Under the pieces are notes generated by a model. The model had not been told where the DNA came from. It made no database searches and worked only from the letters and a program-made list of their open reading frames with translations. From Omphalotus guepiniiformis (Eukaryota > Basidiomycota > Agaricomycetes > Agaricales > Omphalotaceae), in assembly GCA_028554645.1 (NCBI GenBank), contig JAQOOI010000053.1:186001-250000 (forward strand): DNA of 64,000 nucleotides, in the 5' to 3' direction. Every line of letters starts with the position of its first letter. The first letter of the stretch is position 1. Positions 1 to 11,023 of this stretch are shown piece by piece. The position numbers and the translations under genes were made by a program.

Positions 1-60
1 TTCCCTCGATTTAGTGATGTTTTTACTTCAACTTCATCCTACCCTTTTCTAAAACCAGTT

Positions 61-513
61 ATGCCTGACTTTCTTGGTGGCTACGTTATACACCCCGAGA
101 CTGTCTACCCATTCGCCAAGGCCTATGGTTACGACTATCGTTCGGCCATTGACCCAGAGATAGCTGAACATACAACCCGAGTCGCAATCCTAAGGCCTCT
201 CAATCTCATCAACTCAACAGACGGGAGAACATTTCCAAGGCCTACTCTTAAAGCAGTCCCAAGAAAAAACAACAACCCTTCGATTCTATTCTTTCCGACT
301 CATAGGGACGCTTCGATGGATGAGAAGTTTATGGTTCCGGAGAACGAAAAGGATAAGGAGTTACTGGAGAAGTGGTTACAACCGTTTATTGAGAAATGTT
401 CTGAGGAGGATGTTAGGATTTTTAGGGAGAAGACGAAGTTTGGGACGGTGAGACTTCCGATTGGGATGTATCGTCTTTCGGAATTTGAAGAAGGGGATTC
501 GCCGGATAGGTGA
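61..513 (+). CDS. Unrecognised protein, tandem copy 1
   Basis: I do not recognise this family. The exon begins MPDFLGGYVIHPETVYPF and gives about 150 charged, soluble residues with no signal peptide or membrane segment. The start was chosen because the same ATG and upstream context recur in the second copy at 1872. The frame runs into a good donor (GATAG^GTGAGTGG, near 508), so the protein probably continues. A possible acceptor at TATGAATAG just before 591 would join a second exon reaching about 750. In another frame, 601-783 stays open and looks protein-like, so the 3' end is unresolved. The two copies differ at about a dozen residues plus one Asn in an Asn run, which suggests a recent tandem duplication. 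Confidence 0.6.
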   Translation: MPDFLGGYVIHPETVYPFAKAYGYDYRSAIDPEIAEHTTRVAILRPLNLINSTDGRTFPRPTLKAVPRKNNNPSILFFPTHRDASMDEKFMVPENEKDKELLEKWLQPFIEKCSEEDVRIFREKTKFGTVRLPIGMYRLSEFEEGDSPDR

Positions 514-1871
514 GTGGTTCCGGTTATGGTCTTGCTCGTGGATGCTCGACTAACGCGTCCTAATAATGAAGCTGCTATTTATGAATAGTGCAAACTGTGT
601 GTGGCATGGTACTTGCGCAACGGATCTTCATACGGTGGCAGCTTATATGTTTTTGAATATAGACGACTGCATCTTTTGTACGATAATGTATACGAGACTT
701 TGGGGAATATGGGTCGCCTATTCAAATTTAAATTTGTGAAGGATGAGGAGAACAGTCAGAGAATGGTCTATGTAGACTGCTAATTTTGCGACTATCTTAG
801 GTGGGTAGACCCGTTTAGGGAGGAGGAGGATCGTAAGAGTTTTCGGCCTAGAAGACGAAATCAGTTGAGAGGTTTCTGATTGGGATGTGTGATTCGAGTC
901 TTTTGAAATTTGATGAGTAGTGAGTGCTATCTCTTATGGATGGGAATATAGTTGACGTGAAAAACGATGAAGATGTGTTCTCTGATGAATGGCGCGAAGT
1001 GAGATAGGAAGTAAATGACTCTTGCTCCGACTCGTCAACGTCTCCTCATGCTGTCGCAGCTACTAGTATGACGGTTCTTACGAACATCTTAGTCGTCGCA
1101 TCAAAACTGTATTTCTTTTTACATGGTGTACATGCTATAACGACACGAACACAACTACATATAAAGAATCCTCTATTCAATCCTCTAGAGTTTCTCATCC
1201 AATCACCTAAACATAAGAATCATAAACACTTTATCATCCTTCCCATTCAAAACGGAAAGGGACATTTCTTTGGAGGACGTTGAGAAGAGAAACGGCGATT
1301 ATGATTATAAGGCAAAAATTTCAACTTCACCTGACATTGGGAGTAGCGTCAAGCCTGCCCTGAATCTACTTTTGCCACGCGAGTTTACGCGTTTACGCTT
1401 AGGGGGGAACGGGGGTAGGCGCCTGGCACCGTGCCTGGTGAGACATTGACGCGAGTCATTCCGAAGACCACATTCAAGATACTCACCTGCACTGAATCCC
1501 TCCGAATGTGCTTTGTAGCTTGGCAGGGTGGGTCGGAGAGGGGAGATATGTTTTTAAACTGAAGCACGCCGTTAAGATGAATTACAGTTAGATGTGAAAG
1601 AAACCATCCAATCGCTGTAGTTCTCCGTGAGACTCGCACGCGTTTAGCCCGAAGCATCGCCCCGGCGGGCAACCATACATTGATAGGCCGAGCGCCATCA
1701 AAGAAAGGAAAGATTATGTAATGACTGACGCGAGCAGGTGAAAATCACGTGTGCGTCCACGCCACGCAAATTCGTCTGGCAACCCTGATCCCTTGGTTTT
1801 CTTCTGGTTTTCTTCATATCTTTACCTTTGTAACTTCAACGCCATCCACAGCCCTCTTTCCTAATTTAAAT
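514..1871. other. Spacer between the tandem copies
   Basis: This holds the likely 3' part of copy 1 and its degenerate downstream flank. The stretch around 1100-1190 (tacatggtgtacatgctata and following) recurs after copy 2 at 2588-2650. At 1190-1215 the sequence switches to a short antisense match to carboxypeptidase exon 10 (GDWMRNS). From about 1220 to 1740 I see no gene. Confidence 0.5.
1080..1190. repeat. Duplicated downstream flank, copy 1
   Basis: This shares long identical runs, including tacatggtgtacatgctata and taaagaatcctctattcaa, with 2500-2650 downstream of the second tandem gene. The duplication unit therefore includes the gene and at least about 600 bp of 3' flank. Confidence 0.6.
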
Positions 1872-2321
1872 ATGCCTGACTTTCTCGGTGGCTACGTTAT
1901 ACACCCCGAAACCGTCTACCCATTCGCCAAGGCCTATGGTTACGACTATCGTTCGGCCATTGACCCAGAGATAGCAGAACAAACAACCCGAGTCGTGATC
2001 ATGAGGCCGCTCAACATCATTAACTCAACAGACGGTAGAACATTTCCGAGGGCAATGCTAAAAGCAGTCCCAAGGAAAAACAACCCTTCGATTCTATTCT
2101 TTCCGACTCATAGGGACGCTTCGATGGATCCGAAGTATATGGTTCCGGAGAACGAAAAGGATAAAGAGTTACTGGAGAAGTGGTTACAACCGTTTATTGA
2201 GAAATGTTCTGAGGAGGATGTTAGGATTTTTAGAGAGAAGACGAAGTTTGGGACGGTGAGGATTCCGATTGGGTTGTATCGTCTTTCGGAATTTGAAGAA
2301 GGGGACTCGGCGGATAGGTGA
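1872..2321 (+). CDS. Unrecognised protein, tandem copy 2
   Basis: Second copy of the family at 61-513, 149 residues in this exon, with the same MPDFLGG start and the same donor (GATAG^GTGAGTGG). The downstream exon is changed. Where copy 1 has a TATGAATAG acceptor, this copy has TATGAATGG. Without that acceptor the next open stretch reads ...EWCEVCVAWYLRNGSSYCGS. Either another acceptor is used or the 3' part is decaying. It lies immediately downstream of the carboxypeptidase gene that ends at 2666 on the other strand. Function unknown. Confidence 0.6.
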   Translation: MPDFLGGYVIHPETVYPFAKAYGYDYRSAIDPEIAEQTTRVVIMRPLNIINSTDGRTFPRAMLKAVPRKNNPSILFFPTHRDASMDPKYMVPENEKDKELLEKWLQPFIEKCSEEDVRIFREKTKFGTVRIPIGLYRLSEFEEGDSADR

Positions 2322-2665
2322 GTGGTTATGGTCTTACTCGTGGATGCTCTGGAATGAGACTAACGTGTTCCCGATAATGAAGCTGCACTATATGAATGGT
2401 GCGAAGTGTGTGTGGCGTGGTACTTGCGCAATGGATCTTCATACTGTGGCAGCGTAGAAGTGAAGAAATCCGAGTCAATGAATCCTCATGCTGTCGCAGC
2501 TACTAGTACTTATGATGGGTTTTACAAACATCATGATGTTGCTATTCCCTTGTCCTCGTAAGAATGAAACGAAACTGTCATTCCTTATACATGGTGTACA
2601 TGCTATAACGACACGAACACGACTACATGTAAAGAATCCTCTATTCAACCCTCTATTCAAACCTC

Positions 2666-5291
2666 TTACGTCGAAAACAACGACTTATCCTCCATAATCT
2701 GTGAAAACATTTGAAAAGCCGCTTGTCCATACTCGAGGTTACCATACTACACCCGCCGCGTCAGTATATCGCCAGTAATCAACTTAGAGTACGAGGTGGG
2801 GCTCGGGACACGCACTTTATACGCAGGAACCTCATGTCCAGCCCCATAAACACGAACATAAGAGAACTTCCCTTTCCCGGAATCAGAATTCTTGTATTGA
2901 CCTGCGATTTGACCGTTCACGGTGTAGGGTTTGAATGGTTGGTGGGAAAGGTTTGAGGTTGGTTTTGTGTTTAGGGTGTTTACCTGTGTAGAGGAGGGAG
3001 TGTTTGGGGTTAGATGGGAAGGAAGGGAGGAGGAAGGAGGAAGGAGGAGGGTTAGGCAGGTGGGGGAAGGGGGAGGGGGTGAGTGGGGAGGAAGATACGC
3101 ACCAGAGCTTCGACGCCGTTAAAGTTGAGGATAAAGTCCTATGGGATGGATAGATGAGCGCGAACTATTCTCAATCGACCCTGATATTGAGGTGGGTGGG
3201 ACTTACAGCGTCTCCGTCGTATATAATCACACGAACCTATAAATCCAATTCACAATGAGCATCATATCACATATATGTACCGTACACGAACAACATACCC
3301 CCATATCAATAACACTCTCAAAATCCAGTCTCGAGTTTCTCATCCAATCACCTACAAAAACCAAAAAAGAAAAACCCTCTTAGCATTAGCGCATCGTTCT
3401 TCCTTCTTTCCCTTTCACAAGGGGGGGCATTCAACACAACACAACACAGTGAACTCGAAACCCACCAGTCAAAGCAAAATTATTATAAACATCCACATTC
3501 GTCTGTTCCCACTCTGATTCAGCACCGATCTGAGAAGCGATTGAGTTTAGGTAGGTTGATAAATCCGTTGGGTAGGGGTCGGGGTTGGAGACTGGGACGT
3601 AGTAGACCTGGGACATGGGTCACCACGGGTCACCGTGAGGGAGCGGGGAACGGGGAACGGGGGGAGGGGGGAAGGGGAGGAAGACCAAGTTAGATTTTAA
3701 CGCGTGGTGAGGAAATAAGAGGAAAGACGTACATCCCAATCACCAATAAGAGTCGTAATAATATTATCGTTGCAGTACGATTGAGCAGCTGAACATACAG
3801 AGTCTGGGGCACCGTTGTAACATGCTGTTATCTACCATAGACACGATGAGCTGAGTGACTTCGACCCCTCGACCCATCAAGTCAAGGTAGAGGCAGGATT
3901 GCAACGGCATGGGTATGGTATGGGTAGGGGTATGATATGACGTGGAAACCCACCTGGTCCTTACACCCCCCAGGATCAAACCACGAAGAATTAGCTTGAT
4001 CGATGACAGTTTTATTGACGAGTGGGTGGTAAGGGTTGAATTCGGAGTAGGTTATATATCCTGGGTATTGAGTTAGAGGGTCCTGCGATGCGAAGCCGCG
4101 AAGCACGAGGAGGAGTGTGGATTGGTGAGTAAGAGAGTCAGTGGTTATTGAGAGTGAATGAAGAGTAAAGAGAGGCGGGACTTACGGTCATTCCGTTACC
4201 GACTCCCAAGACTTTGAGGTTTAGAGGTATACCGGAAAGGGTTCCTTCGCTGATGGCTTTGTTTTGAGAGAGGAAGTGGCTGCAGAGAAAAAGATATGGT
4301 GGGGATTAGTGATTTGAGACAGAGACTCAGGGAGCTCACGCAGCAAACGTCGGGCCATAATGTCCACCATATCTACCAACCAACAATCAACAATCAACAT
4401 ATTTACCTCAAAATCTCTAAAAACTCACGACTCAGTCCAAACAGCCAACTCATTCCCCCCCAACCCCTCAAACCTCCCATCCCCCAAAAAAATCTGTAAC
4501 AACAACCAAATATCCTGCGCTGCTTCCTGGGAAGTCCCAACGTCTAATTCCCCATGGGAGAATCCTACACCGATGGGTTGATCGATGAAGAGCATGTTTA
4601 CTTTGTTGTTCCATGAGTAGGGGTTGAGGGAGACTGATGTGCCATCTAAGTTTATACGGCAGGGACCTAATTCTTGGAAGAGGCCTATCATGCTGGAGCT
4701 TCCGGGCTACGGGAAGAGGAGGGGGAGGGGGGGTTAGTTGGTTGGAGGGGACAAGATGGGAGAGGGGGATGGGAGGGATAAGAGGGGGATGGGCTTGCTT
4801 ACGCCTCCGTTGAACCAGAGAGCTAGAGGTGCTGTGGCGTTGTTCTCGCGCGCGGAAAAGTACCAGAAGCTGAGTTAAAGAAAAAAAAGAAATAAAAGTT
4901 AACTAATCAACGAAGACTCGACGGGAGGGAACTCTAGATACAAGATACTCTTGTTTGAGGCTAGATCAGCATATCCGGATGCTTGGTAGACACCTGGGGT
5001 AGTCTCTATAATTTCCACATCGAGGGAAAACGAGAAATCAGCATAGCATAAGGATAAAGCTAAACATGTTGTCCGAGAACGAACGAACGTACCGCAAACT
5101 CCAGAGATTTCCTTCAAACGAAGTTTTCCCGGGGTCGTTGGTGTCGTAGCTCTAGTCGCCAACTTGCGAGACGTCAAGGGAATGGTATCACTATTAGGTA
5201 CTCCTCCGATTATACCATCTACGACGGGGATTTGACCGCCTAAGGTGAATGGGAGGATCAAGAGAAGTGATAAAAGTGATGAGAGTAGCAT
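2666..5291 (-). CDS. Secreted serine carboxypeptidase (peptidase family S10), paralogue A
   Basis: Serine-type carboxypeptidase, removing C-terminal residues from peptides, probably extracellular or vacuolar. There are 14 exons: 5291-5093, 5005-4942, 4869-4803, 4706-4429, 4372-4340, 4279-4186, 4082-3954, 3831-3733, 3607-3466, 3351-3299, 3236-3207, 3138-3103, 2983-2816 and 2746-2666. They give about 490 residues with a continuous frame and GT-AG borders throughout. The N-terminus is a signal peptide ([19 protein letters not shown]). Family landmarks are ALWFNGG/PGSSS (oxyanion region), nucleophile Ser in [10 protein letters not shown], Asp in YDGDADFILNF and His in [10 protein letters not shown]. 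It diverges from paralogue B, with 631 bp between start codons. Several introns are unusually pyrimidine-rich on the coding strand. No defect seen. Confidence 0.93.
2984..3102. other. G-rich intron 12 of carboxypeptidase A
   Basis: The plus strand is almost pure purine with many GGG/GGGG runs (about 3010-3090), so the transcript carries a C/T-rich intron. Intron 3 (4707-4802) and intron 8 (3608-3732) of the same gene show the same skew. The matching introns of paralogues B and C do not. Confidence 0.6.
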
Positions 5292-5363
5292 TTTCCGAGA
5301 TCTATAACGCGAAACTGAACGGAAAGTTGTCTAGGACGAGTGCGATTGTCTTTGGGGACTACA

Positions 5364-5370
5364 TTTTATA
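5364..5370 (-). promoter_or_regulatory. TATA box of carboxypeptidase A
   Basis: TATAAAA on the minus strand, about 73 bp upstream of the start codon at 5291. Confidence 0.5.
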
Positions 5371-5382
5371 GAGGCCTTGGTT

Positions 5383-5407
5383 GGAGGAAACCGTTAATGG
5401 AAAGTTG
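5383..5407 (-). promoter_or_regulatory. Shared upstream element, gene A
   Basis: Minus strand reads CAACTTTCCATTAACGGT then TTCC. Related sequence precedes B (5794-5814) and C (17074-17096). This is a candidate activator site shared by the three paralogues, or simply residual duplication identity. Confidence 0.4.
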
Positions 5408-5793
5408 CGCAGGGTTTGGTTTAAGAGACCTTGGTATAGGTGACTTAGACAAGGATTGACAAGGATTGACAGTGATTAATGATTAACGGAGGGACGGACG
5501 GAAGACTTACATATGAACCCCAATCTCAGTTATTTTAGGATTACTTACCTACCTTTCATCCTTGGTGGTCCGCAAGGTGTTCAGATACTTGATAGTGGGC
5601 ATTTATCGGGGACTAGTGATTCGAGATTCGACTTCGGTGGTTCTGTTTAAGATCATGGATGGTACGCGACGCGTTTTTGGTTGAGATTGGGTTAGGGTTT
5701 GTGAATGTGTCAGCAGGTTTGTTTAGGGCAGGCATATGCGCCAAGGACGTCGCATTCCGCTACTCATTATCAATCTAATCCGAGTCTACGCAT

Positions 5794-5814
5794 CTTTCCA
5801 CTAACGGTGCTTCC
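5794..5814 (+). promoter_or_regulatory. Shared upstream element, gene B
   Basis: Reads CTTTCCACTAACGGTGCTTC. It matches the element upstream of A and C and lies about 50 bp before the TATA box, as in C. Confidence 0.4.
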
Positions 5815-5862
5815 GACGGTTTATTGATCAACTCTAAATTTACGCGTCCTCTCTCAAGGCGA

Positions 5863-5868
5863 TATAAA
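5863..5868 (+). promoter_or_regulatory. TATA box of carboxypeptidase B
   Basis: TATAAA inside AGGCGATATAAATCC, 55-60 bp before the start codon. The flanking GGCGATATAA is shared with gene C (17141-17151). Confidence 0.5.
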
Positions 5869-5922
5869 TCCGGTCATGGGCGTTGAGGACTGGTTTCCGT
5901 TTGGTTCTCATAGATCTCGGAA

Positions 5923-8209
5923 ATGCTACTGTCGTCGCTCTCTGCGGTTCTTGTGGTACTCCCGCTCGCGTTGGGTGGTCAAGTAATAAGGGGCGTACCT
6001 GATACCATTGCTTTGACATCTCGTGCGGCGACCAAGGCGACGACTCTGACTACGACCGCAACTACCCCAGGCAAACTTCGCGCGACGGAAAACTCTGGAG
6101 TTTGTGGTACGTTCTTCATGTTTAGCGCTACTGTATCCTGAGGCTGATTTCTGGATGTAAATTCGTAGAGACAACCCCGGGTGTCTATCAAGCATCTGGA
6201 TATGGTGATCTGGCCTCGAACAAGAGTATCTTGTATGTTATATTTGCTTCCGAGTCGCCTCCATTTGTTGTTTATTGACATTTTCTGTTTCAGTTTCTGG
6301 TATTTTTCCGCGCGCGAGAATAACGAAACAGCACCTCTAGCTCTGTGGTTCAATGGAGGGGTGAGTTGCTCATATTCTTCCCTCTTGGCCCCTACAACTG
6401 AAGTTTGACCCGTTCCCAGCCGGGAAGCTCCAGTATGATCGGTCTATTTCAAGAACTTGGTCCTTGCCGAATCAACAATGACAGCTCATCTGTCTCCCTC
6501 AACCCATACTCATGGAACAACAACGCCAACATGCTCTTCATCGACCAACCTGTTGGTACAGGTTTCTCACACGGAACATTAGATGTCGGAAGGTCTCAGG
6601 AGGCTGCAGAAGATATTTGGACGTTCTTGCAGATCTTTCTTTCAGATCATAGGTTTAAGAGTTTACAGAAGAATGATTTGGCAATTTGGACTGAATCGTG
6701 AGGTTTCCGTTTGAACGACGTGTCGCTTTTCGTCAAGTGTTGATTTATGGCTGGTAGTTATGGTGGACACTACGGTCCGACGTTTGCTGCGTTAGTTTCG
6801 TGTATTAAACTACTTTTATTCCGAGATACTGATGTCACCATGCTCCAGATACTTCCTTTTTCAGAATGAGGCCATCGATGCAGGAAAAGTGTCAGGGATT
6901 CCTTTGAATTTGAAGGTCTTGGGAATTGGTAACGGAATAGTAGTATGTCGCTCTTCGTCGACTGATGTCAACTCCCGTACCTATATCACCATTTCAGGAC
7001 CCTCTCATCCAATTCCAAGGATACATTACCTACGCTGGCTCCAATCCCTACCACCCGCTCGTCAACACATCCGTCATCGCTCAAGCAAATTCTTCCTGGC
7101 TTTCTCCTGGTGGTTGCAGGGACCAGGTATATCACATATATCTCTATGACAATGTCGAACGATCTCAGTTCATTGTCTTCAGATTACTGCTTGCTACAAC
7201 GGCGGCTCAGACTCAGTTTGTTCTATGGCAGAAGCGTATTGCAATGAAAACATTATCGGTCCTCTCATTGGCGATTGGGATGTAAGCCACTGTTTTTCAA
7301 TTATTCATGGCGATGCAGAAGCACTTATTTTCAATCGTGTGGTACCCCTTCACGGGCGGCGGCGGCCCAGATATTCTACGTCCCGACTGAGAATCCTGAT
7401 CCTTATCCTGCCAACCTCACGGATTACCTCAATTCAATCGCTTCTCAGATCGGTGCGGAGTCGGAATGGCAAGAGACGAATTTGGATGTATACATGAAGT
7501 TTGCTGTTACTGGTGAGTTTTTCATCGAGGAGAGTTCCAGCAGTACCAACGCTGAGAGCATGTATAGGCGATGATATGAGAAACTCCCGCCCGTATCTAG
7601 AAAGCGTTATCAATGCTGGGGTATGTTAATCACGTATGTGTTGTTCTCATAATTCGATGTTCAACGGAATCTGTAGGTTCGGGTGCTCGTGTATGATGGT
7701 GACGCTGTGAGTCCTACCCTTAATATCAGGTCGATTGGCGATTGCTAAAAAATGATTCGCTCGTTCTATACTGATAGGACTTTAACCTCAACTTTTACGG
7801 CGTTGAAGCTTTAGTATGTGTACTACCGACCAACTTCCTTCCAGAAACCAGATCTAAACACTTCACACTTCTTCCGTAGGTGAATGCCCTCGACATGAAA
7901 TTCAGCTCAATACTCCAAGAACAACCTTTCACGAATTATACTGTCAATGGACAAGTTACAGGTGAATACAAGAACGCAGGAATGTTCTCGTATCTTCGTG
8001 TTTATGGTGCTGGGCATGAAGTTCCTGCGTATAAAGTACGTCCTTACTTTCATCTCAGATTGCCGTACATCTCCTCATCTCCTCACTCACGATTTCTCAC
8101 TCTCGTATTCATATGGTGTTGTGTGCAGTTTGGTAACCTCGCATATGGAGAAGCGGCGTTTCAGATGTTTTCACAGATTATGGGGAATCAGTCGTTATTG
8201 TCGACATGA
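5923..8209 (+). CDS. Secreted serine carboxypeptidase (peptidase family S10), paralogue B
   Basis: There are 14 exons: 5923-6106, 6169-6232, 6294-6360, 6420-6697, 6758-6790, 6849-6942, 6998-7126, 7183-7281, 7371-7512, 7568-7620, 7677-7706, 7778-7813, 7880-8035 and 8129-8209. They give 481 residues. Most exon lengths equal those of A and C exactly. The N-terminal signal peptide is [19 protein letters not shown]. The catalytic triad is Ser in [10 protein letters not shown], Asp in YDGDADFNLNF and His in [10 protein letters not shown], plus FNGGPGSSS. Exon 10 reads GDDMRNSRP where the paralogues have GDWMRNSR, and the Asp region has N for I, so it has diverged slightly. It appears intact. It probably releases C-terminal amino acids from extracellular peptides. 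Confidence 0.93.
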
Positions 8210-10759
8210 GAGGAATATCTACGGTTCATTATTAATATAATGGTCAATGTATGCTGTCGTACTTAGAGTTGTTATATGGCTATGTTATTTTCTTCGGAGG
8301 TTGGAGCTTACGTACACGTGGATTCTCTTTCGAAAGTACCCACAACTCTCGACAAAGACTCTGAATCGTCAGAAGCTTCAACCTCAACCAGAACGTCAAC
8401 GAAAATTGTATCAATGTATTTCAAAGGGAATCTACGAGGGCTTTACAGACCGTGATTCGAGTTTGACCTAGCTGCCGAGAACGATGGTCGAAGACATTGC
8501 ATGTTCAATCGTTTTTACGGAGATGTTCAGAGGGCTTCAAGACGCAGGAACGTTAGGGTGTCTTGTTGAGGAGTTCGCTGCGAGTTTTCGGAGAGAAGTG
8601 TTGGGAAGAATGTGTTGGTATGTGATATACCGGGTTTTGTTTTTCAGAAAACTGATGTACTTCGTCTCGGCTCGTCTAGAATTCGTTCCTAGGGCCCGAT
8701 CTGTGAAAGCTGAGGTTCATCTAAGGTCTACTGGAAGGTGCATACACGTGCGTTTTTCCCAAGTATCAAATTCCTTTCCTAATATTTGTGGGCTAAAATT
8801 GTTTTTCCAGTATCACAAGTTTCCTCGTCCGAGTCGTGGCCCACTTGAAGGCCTCAATACTGCGATACCTCGCTCAAAACTATAGTCGACTCAATCCAAA
8901 TCTACCGTCGTTGGACCTCGATATCTCGAGCGCGGAAAGTCAAAGGTGTCCCACAAATCCCTTTATCTTCACGTTCGTTCCCTCTGGACACTGAGATTGA
9001 CGAGAGTGCGTTTCTCTAATTTTCTTCCTTGCTTCCTTCAATGTATCTTATTTCACAAAGTTAGGTCTATCCAACGTCTCTTCGACCTCAAGCTACCCTA
9101 ATGAAAAAAGCCGACTTGCACCTTGCATCTCGATACATTCTTCCATCGCTGACAGGTGGTGGAGGGGACGGTCCGGAGGGTATCGCTAACTCGACGACCT
9201 ACTCCTGCTCTCCACGCCACGCAGTTGACGTATAGCAAGTTTGCTGAAGATGAAGTGTGAAGATATTAGGATGTGAGCACAAAGACGTTTACATCTATTA
9301 CTTGGTTCCACGGGGTATGTTCAACGTTCTATTCCATTACATCCCTTGATACTCACTCTATGCAACCCACAGGCCGCTCCCTAACCTCCCGCCTTGCTCC
9401 GACGTCCTTCTGGTCCGCATTCGCCGCGTATACTGCCACGCCGCATTCCTGCCCTATCCACCCCAAATATGCTCAAAAGACTCGTCCTGCGCAACCACCC
9501 GCATCCACATCTGCGCTGGGGTATGAGTACCCTTCCACGAACTTGTTGGTGTTCGCCTGGGAGCATGTATTGGGCGATAGCATGTAATTGTCGTGGATAT
9601 GGGAAGTTTCTCTTCCTCACCCATACGGACACCACGCATACATGCATTTTCCCTCCCTTCCACCGCCACCATTACCACCCCTTTTCATCTATCTTACGAT
9701 CCTCCCATCCCGTCAACCATCCCACGCCACAACACAATGCGAAAATATGCGTACTCATCTACGTCTGGGCATGGCGGGCCGTTCTGGGGCGATTCAGCCG
9801 GGACGATGGACGCTAAGAGAAGGAACGAGGGGCGAGGGGCGGGATAGTGGGGTGGTCGTGTGGTGATTGTTGGGTTGGAATTTTGCGTTTGATGAGGTCG
9901 CAGCGACGGCAGGAGACTGTCAGTGGATGTAAAGCGTGGCGAGGGAGGAGTTCCGCTGAGAATTGGCGGAGATGGGGGGGGGGTACTTTGCATGCGTGCA
10001 GGGTGAGGTTCGTCTGGTTTTGCACGCAGCGAGAGGGGCAGGGGCAGGAGGGATGATGGGAAGGAAAGGAGGATCTATATCGTCTGGACCATCTGCATCA
10101 CAGAAGACGGTCAAGTTGGGTTGTCCTGGAAACGTGGGCAGTTGTGATAAACTGCTCACGCCACGACGAAACGCCACTTCCGAAGAACGGTGGTTTCTCT
10201 CATGTTGTGGAAACTTTCTACTGGTCGTTTGGGGTTTTTATGAACACCTGCTGTGCATTTTCAATTTCAGCTTCGGGCGCTTCAGGACGTCACATTCCCG
10301 AACCCACTAAACCATCGCTTCGCCTTCAAATGGCACTTTCTACCAATCTTGAAGTTCATTTCGTCGTGCTCCCAACACGTAACACCTACTCCCTCAAGAT
10401 CTCGTCTGAGGGCATTATGGATCGGCGTGGCGTGTTAAATGGGGTACGGTCGCTGACCTGCCGCCGCAGGCTGACGCGTTTTCACTGTCGAATGACATCG
10501 GTATCGCGGCCCCTTGGACTATATGTCCCCAACGGAGGGAAAGGAGGGGTGGCAGGCGAAGATGCGAGGGATCACCAGCACCGATGATTGGTGACCGACT
10601 GAAAGTTCTGTGCTATGTATCAGAAGCCATATCTCGACATGATTGATACTTTCCGCTCCACACTTTGCTATGTCTCTCATGATAATCATTTACATGCATA
10701 AGCTTCCAAGAAGAAAGCGAATGCACAACATCTTTCACAGTGTACATCACATTTGTAAA
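8210..10759. other. Intergenic, no supported gene
   Basis: CpG-rich sequence with several overlapping short frames (8484-8885, 9273-9590, 9394-9816, 10144-10587). I could not join any of them into a convincing protein. There is a homopolymer G run near 9974-9984. Some frames, such as one reading STNLLVFAWEHVLG near 9540, could be remnants, but I recognise no family. Confidence 0.5.
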
Positions 10760-11023
10760 GACGGGATTGTCATCATTTGATCTTCTTGCTTTTCTGATAG
10801 ATGCAGTTGCTTGAATTATTCTACAGTATCAATCAATCTATAATACTACAGCAATTAATCAAAACTACAGCCTTTGTATCCACTTACCTGTATACTTCAA
10901 GTTAACTACCCAGAATAATTATATGCTGTGGCAATATATCTCTGATTGCATCAAGGTCTTTTGCATATATACAAAGAGAAAAGAACCAGTATGAACACTC
11001 ACCTTCTAATCTATTATCCCAAT

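Larger units (their letters stand above)
5292..5922. other. Divergent promoter region between carboxypeptidases A and B
   Basis: This is a 631-bp intergenic region between head-to-head genes. It holds a TATA box for each gene and a copy of a shared element on each side (listed separately). No ORF or RNA gene was seen. Confidence 0.6.

Noticed and set aside
8484..8885. 133-codon frame downstream of carboxypeptidase B
   Set aside because: Possible splice sites occur but joined products show no recognisable domain.
9273..10587. Cluster of overlapping frames that could be an eroded gene
   Set aside because: I could not build an in-phase model or name a family. The signal may be due to GC-rich DNA.
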